Shown: positions 1-9,488, counted from the stretch's first letter. The stretch is DNA of 64,000 bases from an uncultured Sphaerochaeta sp. (GCF_963676285.1 NZ_OY781063.1:1798001-1862000); one strand, 5' to 3'. Notes: a model not told the origin generated them from the sequence alone. Translations and numbers: made by a program.

Positions 1-1
1 T

Positions 2-529
2 GCGCTCGACAAAGGATTGCTCACTCCTGATGACATTGCTGTAGTGACCTTGGACGGGAAGAATCTGACACCGAAGCTACCCCTCAGTATCGAAACTGAG
101 ATGCATCGCCTGATACTTGTAGCACGTCCAGACATCCAGGCAATTGTACACGCCCATCCAACGTATGTCTCAGCGTTCACTGCCATCACCAAGGATGGAA
201 AGAGTGCCATCAATACACATCTGATCGCAGAGTCATACTATATCCTCGAGGATCCAGCATATGTTGAGTATCGACTGATGGGAACAGTGGACCTTGCCGA
301 GCAGGTTGCTGCCAGCTCATTTGACCATGATGTACTCCTTCTGGAAAACCATGGAGCAGTAGCTCTCGGACGAACGATGCTGGAGGCTTTTGACAAGATG
401 GAGTTGCTTGAGCGTGCAGCGCAGATGACCGTCATCACCAAGCAGATGGGCGGCGGGGAGTATGAGGTGAGGGAATTGCCGGAACCAAGACTGAAACAGC
501 TGATGCACATGAAGTACGGGTCAAAATAA
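2..529 (+). CDS. Class II aldolase/adducin-family protein, 5' end outside window
   Basis: The reading frame is open from base 2, so the true start lies upstream. A TTG at 17 exists in frame but the protein reads naturally through it. The family comprises zinc-dependent aldolases and epimerases such as L-fuculose-phosphate aldolase and L-ribulose-5-phosphate 4-epimerase. The sequence shows the family's metal-binding pattern: an AHPTY segment (the H-x-H zinc pair, with VHAHP) in the middle and a later ENHGAVALG segment supplying the third histidine. The visible 175 residues are most of a ~210-residue protein. The substrate cannot be told from sequence. The next gene starts one base after the stop, so the two are probably co-transcribed. 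Confidence 0.85.
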   Translation, partial: ALDKGLLTPDDIAVVTLDGKNLTPKLPLSIETEMHRLILVARPDIQAIVHAHPTYVSAFTAITKDGKSAINTHLIAESYYILEDPAYVEYRLMGTVDLAEQVAASSFDHDVLLLENHGAVALGRTMLEAFDKMELLERAAQMTVITKQMGGGEYEVRELPEPRLKQLMHMKYGSK

Positions 530-530
530 C

Positions 531-1262
531 ATGAAGATTGAGTTGGAGACAATTCCTGTTTGGGATGGCGTGCAGGAAAACTGTGAATGTTTCATCTGCA
601 GCCTTATGGCAGAGGCACAGAAGGATGCAATCAATTTTTATCTGGGCAACTCTGTCATGAACCCAGAGACCAGGGTACGGGTGAATGAGCATGGTTTCTG
701 TCCCAAACACTGGCGTATGCTTGCCGCAGCCAACAAGCCCCAGGGAGTTGCCTTGATGGGGGATACCTACCTTGAAACAACAAGAGTCAAGGCTGAGGCT
801 GCGATCAATGGGCTTCTGTCAGCAAGCAATCCAAGGCAGGCGAAGAAAGCGGTAGGATCTTTTCAGGCGGTAATTGCTTCACGAGAGAAAGGGTGCCTTG
901 TCTGTTCAGCTATGGAAGAGCGACTCCAGCGGTACCTGTACACGACCTGTTATCTTTGGGGCGAGGACCCATCCTTCCGTGAGGCCCTCTCACAAGGGAA
1001 AGGGTTCTGTCTTCATCACTTTACCCTCCTGCTGGAGATTGGACAAAAAGCGCTTTCCTCCAAAATGTATCCAGAGTTTGTACGAGCAATGGCTCAACTC
1101 GAGGTTGCCAACCTCGATAGGATGGCAAAAGATGTGCATTGGATGACACAGAAGTACAAGTCAGAGAATGCTGATAAGCCTTGGCATGGCTGTGAGGATG
1201 CTCATAAACGGACAGTGGATAAAATGACAGGACGCAGCAGGGTTATAGATCCCGTTCTCTGA
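531..1262 (+). CDS. Cysteine-motif protein, DUF6062-like
   Basis: This is a soluble 243-residue protein with no signal peptide. It has two similar halves, each carrying a C-x2-C pair followed by an FC-x2-H motif: CFIC with FCPKHW in the N-terminal half, and CLVC with FCLHH in the C-terminal half. The spacing looks like two metal-binding (Zn or Fe-S) sites. It resembles the uncharacterised DUF6062 family, an assignment made from memory of the motif pattern. The gene starts one base after the aldolase-like gene and is presumably its operon partner. Its last 20 bases overlap the end of the convergent gene on the other strand. The function is unknown. Confidence 0.7.
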   Translation: MKIELETIPVWDGVQENCECFICSLMAEAQKDAINFYLGNSVMNPETRVRVNEHGFCPKHWRMLAAANKPQGVALMGDTYLETTRVKAEAAINGLLSASNPRQAKKAVGSFQAVIASREKGCLVCSAMEERLQRYLYTTCYLWGEDPSFREALSQGKGFCLHHFTLLLEIGQKALSSKMYPEFVRAMAQLEVANLDRMAKDVHWMTQKYKSENADKPWHGCEDAHKRTVDKMTGRSRVIDPVL

Positions 1263-1830
1263 CCTGTTTCTTTCGTTTTCTTTTCCGTTCCTTGATACCC
1301 AACAATAGTTGCAAGGTATCTCCCTCTCCGTCCACATCTTTCTGTTTGAGATGTGTCGTGGTACCGTCAGCCTTGTTGAAATGATAATACTCCAAGCTAT
1401 CTTGCTTTGGACTATAGAGCAGAATGTACTCCCTCTGGGGGAGGAAAGATACTCCCAGTATAAGTTGGCATCCCTCCTCCTGGACCTGGAGAAGATGGTT
1501 CTGCTGACCCTTGGAAAGATAATCATTACCAAGAATGATTCCCAGGAGCTTGGTTCCTTTCCTGTTATGGACAAGCACATCAAGCCCATCCCGCTGGATA
1601 TCCACCTTGATGTTTCCAGGAAGGGAGAAAAAATTGGGATTTGCTGCATCCTCTGAAAGGCTGAGTACTTTTCTTAGGCTCAGTTGCAACTGGGAAGCCA
1701 AGCAGTGGGCAAGACTTGTCTTTGCCTTCGGCCAGGACAGCACTATCTCATCCTCTGCCAAGAGTTGCCGTAGGGCACTCTCGAATGCCTCAAAGAGAAG
1801 AATATTGGTATATCGGGCGTTGCTTGCCAT
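1243..1830 (-). CDS. Hypothetical protein, 195 aa
   Basis: I do not recognise this protein. It is soluble, has no obvious transmembrane segment or cysteine motif, and ends in a strongly basic tail (KERKRKRKKQ). The chosen start at 1830 (MASNARYT) lies just past the end of the osmC-like gene. A longer start at 1866 would add 12 residues and overlap osmC by 32 bases; its upstream region has a weak AGG. It follows osmC on the same strand with almost no gap, so the two may be co-transcribed. Its 3' end overlaps the convergent upstream gene by 20 bases. Confidence 0.55.
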   Translation of the reverse strand: MASNARYTNILLFEAFESALRQLLAEDEIVLSWPKAKTSLAHCLASQLQLSLRKVLSLSEDAANPNFFSLPGNIKVDIQRDGLDVLVHNRKGTKLLGIILGNDYLSKGQQNHLLQVQEEGCQLILGVSFLPQREYILLYSPKQDSLEYYHFNKADGTTTHLKQKDVDGEGDTLQLLLGIKERKRKRKKQVRERDL

Positions 1831-1834
1831 GGTG

Positions 1835-2221
1835 CTATTGGAAGTCCACTGAGTAATCCATCTCACTAACCTGTGAGATGGTCTGGTAGATTGAACAGTA
1901 CCGGGAAGCTGTCTCGAAGGCTTTTAGGAATTTCTTCTGGTTGTCCACTCCAGTGGCCTGTACCGTGATATGTAGTGATTTAAGCGTGGTAGGGGGATCG
2001 TCTCGCTTCTCTCCATCAACATCAAAGCTGATGTGTTCCCAGCTGATTCGCATTTTTGTAGCAAGTTCCACAAATGTAACAAATAGACAACCACTCAATG
2101 CACCTAACAGGTAATCATAGGGCGCGCTGGAAGGGCCAATTTCAAAGCTGGAACCCTTGTCTGTAACGAACTGGTAGTGTCCAGGTACAAAGTCGGCACG
2201 AACATGTTTCTTCTCACCCAT
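1835..2221 (-). CDS. OsmC/Ohr-family protein
   Basis: The 128-residue protein has the OsmC fold signature: a first conserved cysteine in GALSGCLF (about residue 45) and a second in SRYCSIY (about residue 108). In OsmC and Ohr these form the peroxidatic pair that reduces organic hydroperoxides. It belongs to the general OsmC group rather than a clear Ohr. A good ribosome binding site (GGAG, eight bases before ATG) supports the start. A Fur-like palindromic sequence lies about 50-66 bases upstream, just beyond the end of the metal exporter gene, so expression linked to metal or oxidative stress is possible but unproven. Confidence 0.85.
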   Translation of the reverse strand: MGEKKHVRADFVPGHYQFVTDKGSSFEIGPSSAPYDYLLGALSGCLFVTFVELATKMRISWEHISFDVDGEKRDDPPTTLKSLHITVQATGVDNQKKFLKAFETASRYCSIYQTISQVSEMDYSVDFQ

Positions 2222-2287
2222 GAGTTATCTCCTATGCCCATAGCATAGCCCATGCAGAATGATTTTTCTAGGATGAGAATCATTGTG

Positions 2288-3175
2288 TTACTGCTTTTTA
2301 TGCTTGTAGGGATTTACATGCACCATGCAATGTTTGACTTGAGGGAAACTGGTTTCGATGGCGTGGTGGACCCTTTCGGCTATACAGTGAGCTTCAACAA
2401 GACTTTGTGACCCCTCTGCTGAAATCTCAACATCCACGTAGGCACGCGAACCAAATCTGCGGGTTCTCAATAAATCGATTCCCTTGACCCCTTCCTGATC
2501 GAGAATGATGAGACGAATCTCTTCCACCGTCTTTTCCGGACAAGCGTGGTCAACCATCTTGTAGATGCCATCGCGGAATATTTCGATTCCTACCCGAATG
2601 ATAAAGAGGGAGATGATGATTGCCGCGATGGAATCAGCGATGGGGTAGCCTAACCTCGAGGCAACGATTCCGATCAGACCTCCTGTGGTTGCCAATACAT
2701 CACTCTGGGAGTCCCATGCGGAGGCCATCAAGGCAGAGGAGTCAGTCTTCTTTCCTGCCCAACGAGTATAGAGAAACATGCACTGCTTGATAACAATGGA
2801 AACAATTGCCGCAATCACAGCGAGGACTCCAGGCAGTGGGCTGTCATGGTAACTACCGGTAATGATGGTTGAGATACCGTCGACCAAGAGACCTAATCCC
2901 ACAACCATGATTATTCCCGAAAGAAGAATTGCAGCAACTGATTCTAATCGTTCATGTCCATACTGATGATCCTCGTCAGACTCCTTTGAGGCAGCTGAGA
3001 TACCGATCATGGCAATGATTGAACTCACTACATCCCCCGCGTTGTTGATTCCATCATTAAGCAAAGCTGAGGAGTGCGCGATAAAGCCAATCGTGGTCTT
3101 GCTGATGGCAAGAACAATATTGCTGAATATATTAAGATAAGAAACTCTCAAGGCAAGATTTTTCTTCATGTCCAA
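2288..3175 (-). CDS. Cation diffusion facilitator, probable Mn/divalent metal exporter
   Basis: The ~295-residue protein has about six membrane segments and a cytosolic C-terminal domain ending in a His/Lys-rich tail. TM2 has N-x3-D (NNAGD) and TM5 has D-x3-D (DSQSD) where zinc exporters have H-x3-D. N/D-x3-D with D-x3-D is the pattern described for Mn-exporting CDF proteins such as MntE, so manganese (or iron) is the likelier cargo. A YGHERLES motif follows TM3. The first in-frame codon is a TTG at 3175, with AGGTG upstream; an ATG at 3169 is the alternative. An inverted repeat CACACC-N7-GGTGTG at 3180-3198 precedes the start. The gene follows aspS beyond a terminator. Confidence 0.85.
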   Translation of the reverse strand: MDMKKNLALRVSYLNIFSNIVLAISKTTIGFIAHSSALLNDGINNAGDVVSSIIAMIGISAASKESDEDHQYGHERLESVAAILLSGIIMVVGLGLLVDGISTIITGSYHDSPLPGVLAVIAAIVSIVIKQCMFLYTRWAGKKTDSSALMASAWDSQSDVLATTGGLIGIVASRLGYPIADSIAAIIISLFIIRVGIEIFRDGIYKMVDHACPEKTVEEIRLIILDQEGVKGIDLLRTRRFGSRAYVDVEISAEGSQSLVEAHCIAERVHHAIETSFPQVKHCMVHVNPYKHKKQ

Positions 3176-3210
3176 AATTCACACCTACGCTCGGTGTGCC
3201 TCCTTGGTAA

Positions 3211-3234
3211 GAAAAGGCCCCGGTTTCCCGGGGC
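3211..3234 (-). terminator. Rho-independent terminator after aspS
   Basis: On the minus strand a 7-bp GC stem (GCCCCGG / CCGGGGC) with a four-base loop is followed by CTTTTC. It lies directly behind the aspS stop at 3241 and in front of the CDF gene. Confidence 0.8.
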
Positions 3235-3240
3235 TCTCTG

Positions 3241-5037
3241 TCAGCTCTTTGGCTCAGGATACTTGACGATCAAGTGTAGGTCTTCAAGTTGCTTCTCGTC
3301 AACTAGTGATGGAGAATCATCCATTGGTGATATCCCAGCAGTATTCTTCGGGAAAGCAATGACTTCATGGATTGAGGTTTCTTCTGCCATGATCATGATC
3401 ATTCTATCGACCCCTGGTGCAATACCTCCATGGGGAGGAGCTCCGTATCTAAAGGCATTGAGCAGGAAGCCGAAACGCTCCTCTGCAGTCTCGTCATCAA
3501 AATTACAGATGCGGAAAATTCGCTTCTGGAGTTCAACGTCATGAATACGGATTGAGCCACTGGCCACCTCATATCCATTGAGGACCAAGTCATACAGGTC
3601 ACCCTTTACGCTACCGGGGTCAGACTCAAGGGTATCGAGATACTCCGCCTGAGGCATACTGAACATATGGTGTGCAGCTTCCCAGTGTCCTTCATCCTCA
3701 TTGTACTCAAAGAGGGGGAAGTCAACGATCCAGCAGAACTCAAAACTCTTCCTGATCAGGTTCAGGTCCTTGCCCAACTTTGTGCGAACCGCACTGAGGC
3801 TGGCACAACATTTCTTCCAGTCCTGATGGGCGACAAAGAGGATCATATCCCCTTCCTTTGCATCAACCGTTGATACGAGTTCCTCTTCGAGTCCAGCGAA
3901 GAATTTGCTCACGCCACCGGTGAATGTGTTGTTCTCCCCCACCTTGATCCAAGCCAATCCCTGGGCACCGTAAATCTTTGCAGCATCCTCGAGGCTGGTA
4001 ATATACTTGCGTGAGAAGTCGACTGTTTCACTCTTTGGAGCACAGATTGCCTTTACATATCCTCCCTGGGAAACAATGTCCTTGAAGGTGGCAAAGCTGC
4101 TCTTCAGGGCCAATTCGTTGACATCTGAGAGGGGAAGATCAAAACGAAGATCTGGTTTGTCACAACCATAGGTATTCAGTGCATCATGGTAACTGAGTCT
4201 TCTGAATCGAGCAGGGAGGTCATAATCCATGACTTCCTTGAATACGGAACCAAAGAGGTCCTCCATAAGGGAGAGGACATCGTCACGTTTGACAAAACTC
4301 ATCTCCAGGTCAAGCTGGGTGAATTCCAGCTGTCTGTCACCCCTGGCATCCTCATCACGATAACAGCGAGCGATCTGGAAGTACTTATCCATACCGCCGA
4401 CCATCAGAATCTGCTTAAAGAGCTGTGGGCTTTGGGGAAGAGCATAGAACTTACCAGGGTAAATCCTACTGGGTACCAGGAAGTCTCGAGCCCCTTCCGG
4501 GGTGCTCTTGATCATGGTAGGGGTTTCAATCTCATAGAAGTCACGGCTGGTAAGAAACTTGCGACAGGCGAAAATGAAGTCATGCCGAAGCTTCATCCTC
4601 TTCTGCATTCCCTGGGTACGGAGATCGAGATAGCGATACTTAAGCCTCAGGTCTTCCCTTGGTTCATTGCCATCATCAATCTGGAATGGAAGTGGTGCAC
4701 ACTTACTGAGTATTTCAATCTTCTCAGCTTTAACTTCAACTTCACCGGTAACCATTTCTGGATTGACCATTGAATCAGGCCTGAGACGCACCACCCCTGT
4801 CACTGCAATGCAGTACTCCAAGTGCAGCTCATTTGCAACTGCCTGAAGTTCGTTGCTGGCATCATCATCCACTACCACCTGGGTAATACCGTAGCGGTCA
4901 CGGAGGTTGATAAAATGCAGGGCCCCATGATTGCGGTCACGGTGTACCCATCCGTTGAGAACCACCTTAGCTCCATTGTCAGCTTTGGTCAGTGATCCAC
5001 AGGTAGTTGTTCGTTGGGAAAATACTTCTTCTGCCAT
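3241..5037 (-). CDS. aspS: Aspartyl-tRNA synthetase, bacterial type
   Basis: This class II synthetase charges tRNA-Asp. The 598-residue length matches the bacterial form. An N-terminal OB-fold anticodon-binding domain (about 1-110, with GWVHRDRNHG) is followed by the catalytic domain: motif 2 around FQIARCYRDED and motif 3 GGIAPGVDR near residue 540. The bacterial GAD insertion lies between motifs 2 and 3. The ATG start is preceded by AAGGAG some distance upstream. A promoter candidate on the minus strand has a -10 TATAGT at 5076-5081, with a poor -35 (ATTGCC, 16 bp away). A strong terminator follows. Confidence 0.97.
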   Translation of the reverse strand: MAEEVFSQRTTTCGSLTKADNGAKVVLNGWVHRDRNHGALHFINLRDRYGITQVVVDDDASNELQAVANELHLEYCIAVTGVVRLRPDSMVNPEMVTGEVEVKAEKIEILSKCAPLPFQIDDGNEPREDLRLKYRYLDLRTQGMQKRMKLRHDFIFACRKFLTSRDFYEIETPTMIKSTPEGARDFLVPSRIYPGKFYALPQSPQLFKQILMVGGMDKYFQIARCYRDEDARGDRQLEFTQLDLEMSFVKRDDVLSLMEDLFGSVFKEVMDYDLPARFRRLSYHDALNTYGCDKPDLRFDLPLSDVNELALKSSFATFKDIVSQGGYVKAICAPKSETVDFSRKYITSLEDAAKIYGAQGLAWIKVGENNTFTGGVSKFFAGLEEELVSTVDAKEGDMILFVAHQDWKKCCASLSAVRTKLGKDLNLIRKSFEFCWIVDFPLFEYNEDEGHWEAAHHMFSMPQAEYLDTLESDPGSVKGDLYDLVLNGYEVASGSIRIHDVELQKRIFRICNFDDETAEERFGFLLNAFRYGAPPHGGIAPGVDRMIMIMAEETSIHEVIAFPKNTAGISPMDDSPSLVDEKQLEDLHLIVKYPEPKS

Positions 5038-5108
5038 AGTCGGTCCCTTTGGTCTCCTTAAGAAAGTATTCCCATACTATACGATAGAAGACCAAAAGGC
5101 AATTGCCC

Positions 5109-8100
5109 CTAAGAGGTCAGCTCACGAACAACAACCTGTTTTTTCTGCAGGTATTCAATTGCTTCAACAGCTGCTACAGCAGCACTTGTGGTGGTGGTGT
5201 AGGGGATTTTCATACGCATGGCAATGCTTCGTATCTCATCATCACTCTGGTGGGCATGGAACCCCATTGGTGTGTTTATCACCAAAGAAACCTGTTTTTT
5301 CTGTAGATAGTCAGTAATGTTTGGGTGTCCTTCATGGACCTTCTGCATTACCTCAGCAAGGATTCCTTGCTCAAAGAGGAAGGCTGCAGTCCCTTGTGTT
5401 GCTGCAATTGAGAAACCGAGAGATACCAGCTTTCTTACTACAGGAAGAATGGTCTTACGATCCTTCTTATTGACACTGATAAACACCTTTCCCGAGACAG
5501 GAAGACGGTTTCCGCTGCTGATCTGGCTCTTTGCGAATGCTTCCCCGAAGGTCTTTCCCAATCCGATCGACTCCCCGGTCGACCTCATTTCAGGTCCAAG
5601 TGCTGGATCTACATTGCTGAATCGATCGAAGCTGAATACCGCCTCTTTCACTGCCCATCCCACCTTACAGGTACCCAAGGCTCTCTCTCCAGGTTTTTTT
5701 ACCAGCCCTTGTTTTACCAAGGTTTCTCCTTCCCAGACCCGAACCGCAGCATCAACGAGGTCTACCGCACTGGTCTTGCAGATAAAGGGTACCGTACGAG
5801 ATGCCCGTGGGTTAACCTCGATGAGATAGAGCTTCCCATCCTTGGCTGCAAACTGGATGTTCATCAACCCTTTAACATGCAGTGCAAGTGCAAGCTTGTG
5901 TGCCCACTCCTGCATCTCCTCAAGGAGTTCTGGGGTACTCTTGTACGGAGGGAACACTGCAGCAGAGTCCCCGCTGTGGATTCCCGCTGCCTCAATGTGC
6001 TGAAGAATGCCTCCTACATAGAGACTCTCGCCGTCAGATACTGCATCAAGGTCGTATTCAAAGGCATCTTCCAGAAACTGGTCTATCAATACAGGTGCTT
6101 CAACTGAGGCCTCAATCCCCTCAATGGAGGTAAGCCCCGCCTCATCGTACACGATGTACATTCCCCGTCCACCCAATACATGGCTGGGCCGGATGAGAAC
6201 AGGAAAACCAATCCCGCGAGCGGTGATGAGAATATCTTCATTCTTTGTGACAGCTTTGTTTTTTGGTTGCCTGAGTCCAAGATGAGAGACCAAGGCTGAG
6301 AACTTTCCACGGTCCCCTGCATCCAGGAGCCCTTCCAGGCTAGTTCCTTCCAGTCTTGCCCCTGATCGTGTGAGGGAAGGGGCAAGGTTCAGTGGAGTCT
6401 GGCCTCCCAGTTGCACCACGACCCGCTGGGTCTGTTCATGGCGTAGAATTTCCTTCACTTCCTCAGCAGTGAGCCCTTGTAGGTACAGTCTGTCACTGAT
6501 GTTGAAATCCGTGGAGACTGTCTCTGGATTGCTGTTAACCATAATGGTCTTTCGACCCAGCCCGCGATAGGCCATGGAGGCAAGGGTACAACAGGTATCG
6601 AACTCAAGTCCCTGCCCGATCCTGTTTGGACCACTTGCAAGAATCACCACCGCATCCTCTCCCATGGGTTCTGCTTCCTCCGTTTCACCGTAGGTGGTAT
6701 AGAGATAGGGAGTAAGCGCATCAAACTCCCCACTGCAGGTGTCAACATGATGGGTTACAGGGTGCATCTCATAGGCGTACCGTAGCCGTTCGATGTCCTC
6801 AGCCTTCCTTCCACTCAGCATTGCGATATACACATCACTCATTCCAGCCTGTTTTGCCTTGAGCAGGGTCTCCTCATCCAAGTGAAATGCAACTTTCTTC
6901 TCGATATCCAACTGCTGTACCAGAAGATTGAGAAACCAGGGATCAAAGCGTGTAATCTCCTGAATTCGAGGTAATGCTCCCATGCCTTCCCTGCAAAGCG
7001 TGGTGTAGGCAGCGACCAATCGTAAGGGGTGTGCACTATTGAGGAATCCTGCAACCTCATCTTCATCATACAATCCAAAGCGAATAAGGTCGCATAATCC
7101 TTCGAGTTTTCTCTCTGAGCTTCTGATCCCCTTGTTCAATGCCTCCAGTGCAGTTCTTCCCAGCGCCAATGCCTCACCGATGCTGCGCATCTGTGTTCCC
7201 AAGGCAGAGATGGGAAGTGGAAATTTCTCCAGCTCAAAACGTGGGACCTTTACCGCACAGTAATCGAGTACCGGCTCAAAGCAGGATACTGATTGGCCGG
7301 TTATTTCGTTGACCACCTCATCAAGGGTATAGCCGACCGCCAACTTGGCAGAGCAGCGGGCTATAGGGAAGCCTGTTGCCTTGCTTGCAAGGGCTGAGGA
7401 ACGGGAGACACGGGGGTTCATCTCTATGACCACCATCCTTCCTGTTTCGGGGTGTACTGCGAACTGGACATTGCTTCCACCACAGTCGACCCCGATTGCA
7501 CGCAGAATGGCAATTGAAGCGTCCCTCATCTTCTGGTAGCTTCTCTCGTCGAGGGTCTGGATGGGGGCGATGGTGATGCTGTCTCCGGTATGGACTCCCA
7601 TTGGGTCAACATTCTCGATGGAACAGACGATAATTGCATTATCCTTCTTGTCACGCATCACCTCCATTTCGAACTCTTTCCAACCGATGAGCGATTCCTC
7701 AATGAGGACTTCGTGGGTTGGGCTGGTTTCCATGGCGTGCTCAAGTAATGAGGGGTACTCTTCCCTGTTGTAGGCGATGGATCCTCCCATACCTCCCAGC
7801 GTGTAGGAGGGCCGGATGATCAGGGGGAAGGGGAAATCCTCAAGGAGTCCCATTCCCTCCTCCAGGTTGTGGACGATTGAGCTCTTTGCACTTTCCAAGC
7901 CCAAACCTTCGATAACTTTTTTGAAAGCTCCACGATCCTCCGCGAGCTTGATGGATGCGATGGAAGAGCCAATGACCTGAACCCCATACTGTTCGAGCAA
8001 CCCTGACTCATCAAGCTCGAGTGCCAGATTGAGACCACTTTGCCCTCCCATGGTAGTGAGGATGGCATCTGGGCGTTCCCTTTGGAAAATCTGTTCTACA

Positions 8101-8318
8101 TACTCAACTCTCAATGGATCTAGGTAAATGTGGTCTGCCATGCCGGGAGTCGTCATGACGGTTGCCGGATTGGGGTTGAGAAGAATGACCTCATATCCTT
8201 CCTCTTTCAAAGCCTTCACCGCTTGTGTGCCACTATAGTCGAACTCGCAGGCTTGCCCGATGACAATAGGGCCGCTGCCGATAACCAGGATTCTTTTAAT
8301 ATCACGTCTTGCACTCAT
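5109..8318 (-). CDS. carB: Carbamoyl-phosphate synthase large subunit
   Basis: CarB uses two ATP to make carbamoyl phosphate from bicarbonate and the ammonia delivered by CarA, feeding arginine and pyrimidine synthesis. The 1069 residues show the standard duplicated ATP-grasp layout. The first half opens with VIGSGPIVIGQ near the N-terminus. The second opens with ILASGPNRIGQG near residue 560. An MGS-like allosteric domain forms the last ~130 residues (ATQGTAAFLFEQG, then NTPMG). The start overlaps the carA stop as ATGA, implying translational coupling. Confidence 0.97.
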   Translation of the reverse strand: MSARRDIKRILVIGSGPIVIGQACEFDYSGTQAVKALKEEGYEVILLNPNPATVMTTPGMADHIYLDPLRVEYVEQIFQRERPDAILTTMGGQSGLNLALELDESGLLEQYGVQVIGSSIASIKLAEDRGAFKKVIEGLGLESAKSSIVHNLEEGMGLLEDFPFPLIIRPSYTLGGMGGSIAYNREEYPSLLEHAMETSPTHEVLIEESLIGWKEFEMEVMRDKKDNAIIVCSIENVDPMGVHTGDSITIAPIQTLDERSYQKMRDASIAILRAIGVDCGGSNVQFAVHPETGRMVVIEMNPRVSRSSALASKATGFPIARCSAKLAVGYTLDEVVNEITGQSVSCFEPVLDYCAVKVPRFELEKFPLPISALGTQMRSIGEALALGRTALEALNKGIRSSERKLEGLCDLIRFGLYDEDEVAGFLNSAHPLRLVAAYTTLCREGMGALPRIQEITRFDPWFLNLLVQQLDIEKKVAFHLDEETLLKAKQAGMSDVYIAMLSGRKAEDIERLRYAYEMHPVTHHVDTCSGEFDALTPYLYTTYGETEEAEPMGEDAVVILASGPNRIGQGLEFDTCCTLASMAYRGLGRKTIMVNSNPETVSTDFNISDRLYLQGLTAEEVKEILRHEQTQRVVVQLGGQTPLNLAPSLTRSGARLEGTSLEGLLDAGDRGKFSALVSHLGLRQPKNKAVTKNEDILITARGIGFPVLIRPSHVLGGRGMYIVYDEAGLTSIEGIEASVEAPVLIDQFLEDAFEYDLDAVSDGESLYVGGILQHIEAAGIHSGDSAAVFPPYKSTPELLEEMQEWAHKLALALHVKGLMNIQFAAKDGKLYLIEVNPRASRTVPFICKTSAVDLVDAAVRVWEGETLVKQGLVKKPGERALGTCKVGWAVKEAVFSFDRFSNVDPALGPEMRSTGESIGLGKTFGEAFAKSQISSGNRLPVSGKVFISVNKKDRKTILPVVRKLVSLGFSIAATQGTAAFLFEQGILAEVMQKVHEGHPNITDYLQKKQVSLVINTPMGFHAHQSDDEIRSIAMRMKIPYTTTTSAAVAAVEAIEYLQKKQVVVRELTS

Positions 8319-9460
8319 ACGTTTGCCTCCTTGGCTTCCAGGATGAACCGGTCAAAAATCCAGGTTGCGTCATGAGGGCCTGGAGATGCTTCTGGGTGAA
8401 ACTGGACACAGCTGACTCGCTTGTCTGTGCAGAACAGTCCTTCAATGGAGTTGTCATTTGCATTCCTGAACCATACTGTTGCAGAAGGGGGCAGTGTCTT
8501 CGTCTCACTGGCGTAACTGTGGTTCTGGCTCGTGACAAAGCAGGCTCCGGTTTGGGTATCCACCACAGGGTGGTTACCCCCATGGTGACCATATTTCATT
8601 TTCTTCGTGCTTCCTCCCAATGCCCAGGTGATCAACTGATGTCCGAGGCAGATACCAAAGACGGGAAAGCCTGTTTCTATGACCTGTTTGGTCATGGAGA
8701 CAACGTCCTGTAATCGTTCGGGGTCTCCTGGTCCGTTTGAGAGCAGCATTGCACTACATCCTGAGCGGAGAATATCCTCAGAGAGTACAGTAGGCGGAAA
8801 GAGGGTGACTGCCACACCGCGACGATACAGCTCGGTGACAATTGACCGCTTGATCCCAAAATCCACTACTGCAAATCGTAGTGAAGCATCCTTTGGTGCC
8901 CCAGAGAGAGGGTCCTTGACCACATGTTTGGTACTTACCCCTTCGATAAGATCGAGCTCACTGACTGATGGATAAGCTCTCACCAAGGAGAGGGCATGTT
9001 CATGTTCTGAACGTGAAAGTATCTTGCCTTCAGTACTGAATATGATTGCCCTCTGGGCTCCCTTGTTTCGTATATGGATGGTTAATGCACGAGTATCCAC
9101 CCCACATAGGCCGACAATTCGGTGTGTGAGCAGATAATCATGTAAAGAGACCCTCTTTGGTGGAAGAGGGCCTGTATACACAGAATGAACAATCAATGCT
9201 GTACAGCTGATGGGCTTGGGTAACCCCAGATGCTCCTCAAAAGGAGCTTCGCACCCATAGTTTCCAATATGGGGGTAGGTCATTACGACCATTTGTCCGT
9301 GGTAGGAAGGATCAGTGAGGATTTCTTGGTAGCCACACATGCTGGTGTTGAAGACCACCTCTGCCATGGGAGCCTGTTTGCCAAGCAAGGGCGCCGGTGA
9401 TCCAAATCCAGTTGCGGTGAATACGGTTCCGTCCTCGAGAAGAAGAAAGCTTGTGTTCAT
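8315..9460 (-). CDS. carA: Carbamoyl-phosphate synthase small subunit (glutaminase)
   Basis: CarA hydrolyses glutamine and passes ammonia to CarB. The 381-residue protein has the N-terminal CPSase small-subunit domain and a C-terminal class I glutamine amidotransferase domain. The nucleophile is in FGICLGHQL (about residue 270), and the catalytic His/Glu are in QFHPEASPGPHD near the end. The ATG start has GGAG eight bases upstream. The 140 bases before it hold two promoter candidates overlapped by ARG boxes (see the regulatory entries), so arginine repression by the ArgR encoded at 50 kb is expected. Confidence 0.97.
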   Translation of the reverse strand: MNTSFLLLEDGTVFTATGFGSPAPLLGKQAPMAEVVFNTSMCGYQEILTDPSYHGQMVVMTYPHIGNYGCEAPFEEHLGLPKPISCTALIVHSVYTGPLPPKRVSLHDYLLTHRIVGLCGVDTRALTIHIRNKGAQRAIIFSTEGKILSRSEHEHALSLVRAYPSVSELDLIEGVSTKHVVKDPLSGAPKDASLRFAVVDFGIKRSIVTELYRRGVAVTLFPPTVLSEDILRSGCSAMLLSNGPGDPERLQDVVSMTKQVIETGFPVFGICLGHQLITWALGGSTKKMKYGHHGGNHPVVDTQTGACFVTSQNHSYASETKTLPPSATVWFRNANDNSIEGLFCTDKRVSCVQFHPEASPGPHDATWIFDRFILEAKEANV

Positions 9461-9488
9461 AGGTTCTCCATCAGTTCAAATTGTAGGG

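Noticed and set aside
3180..3240. Manganese riboswitch before the CDF exporter
   Set aside because: The gap is under 70 bases and is mostly the aspS terminator, too short for a yybP-ykoY-type RNA.
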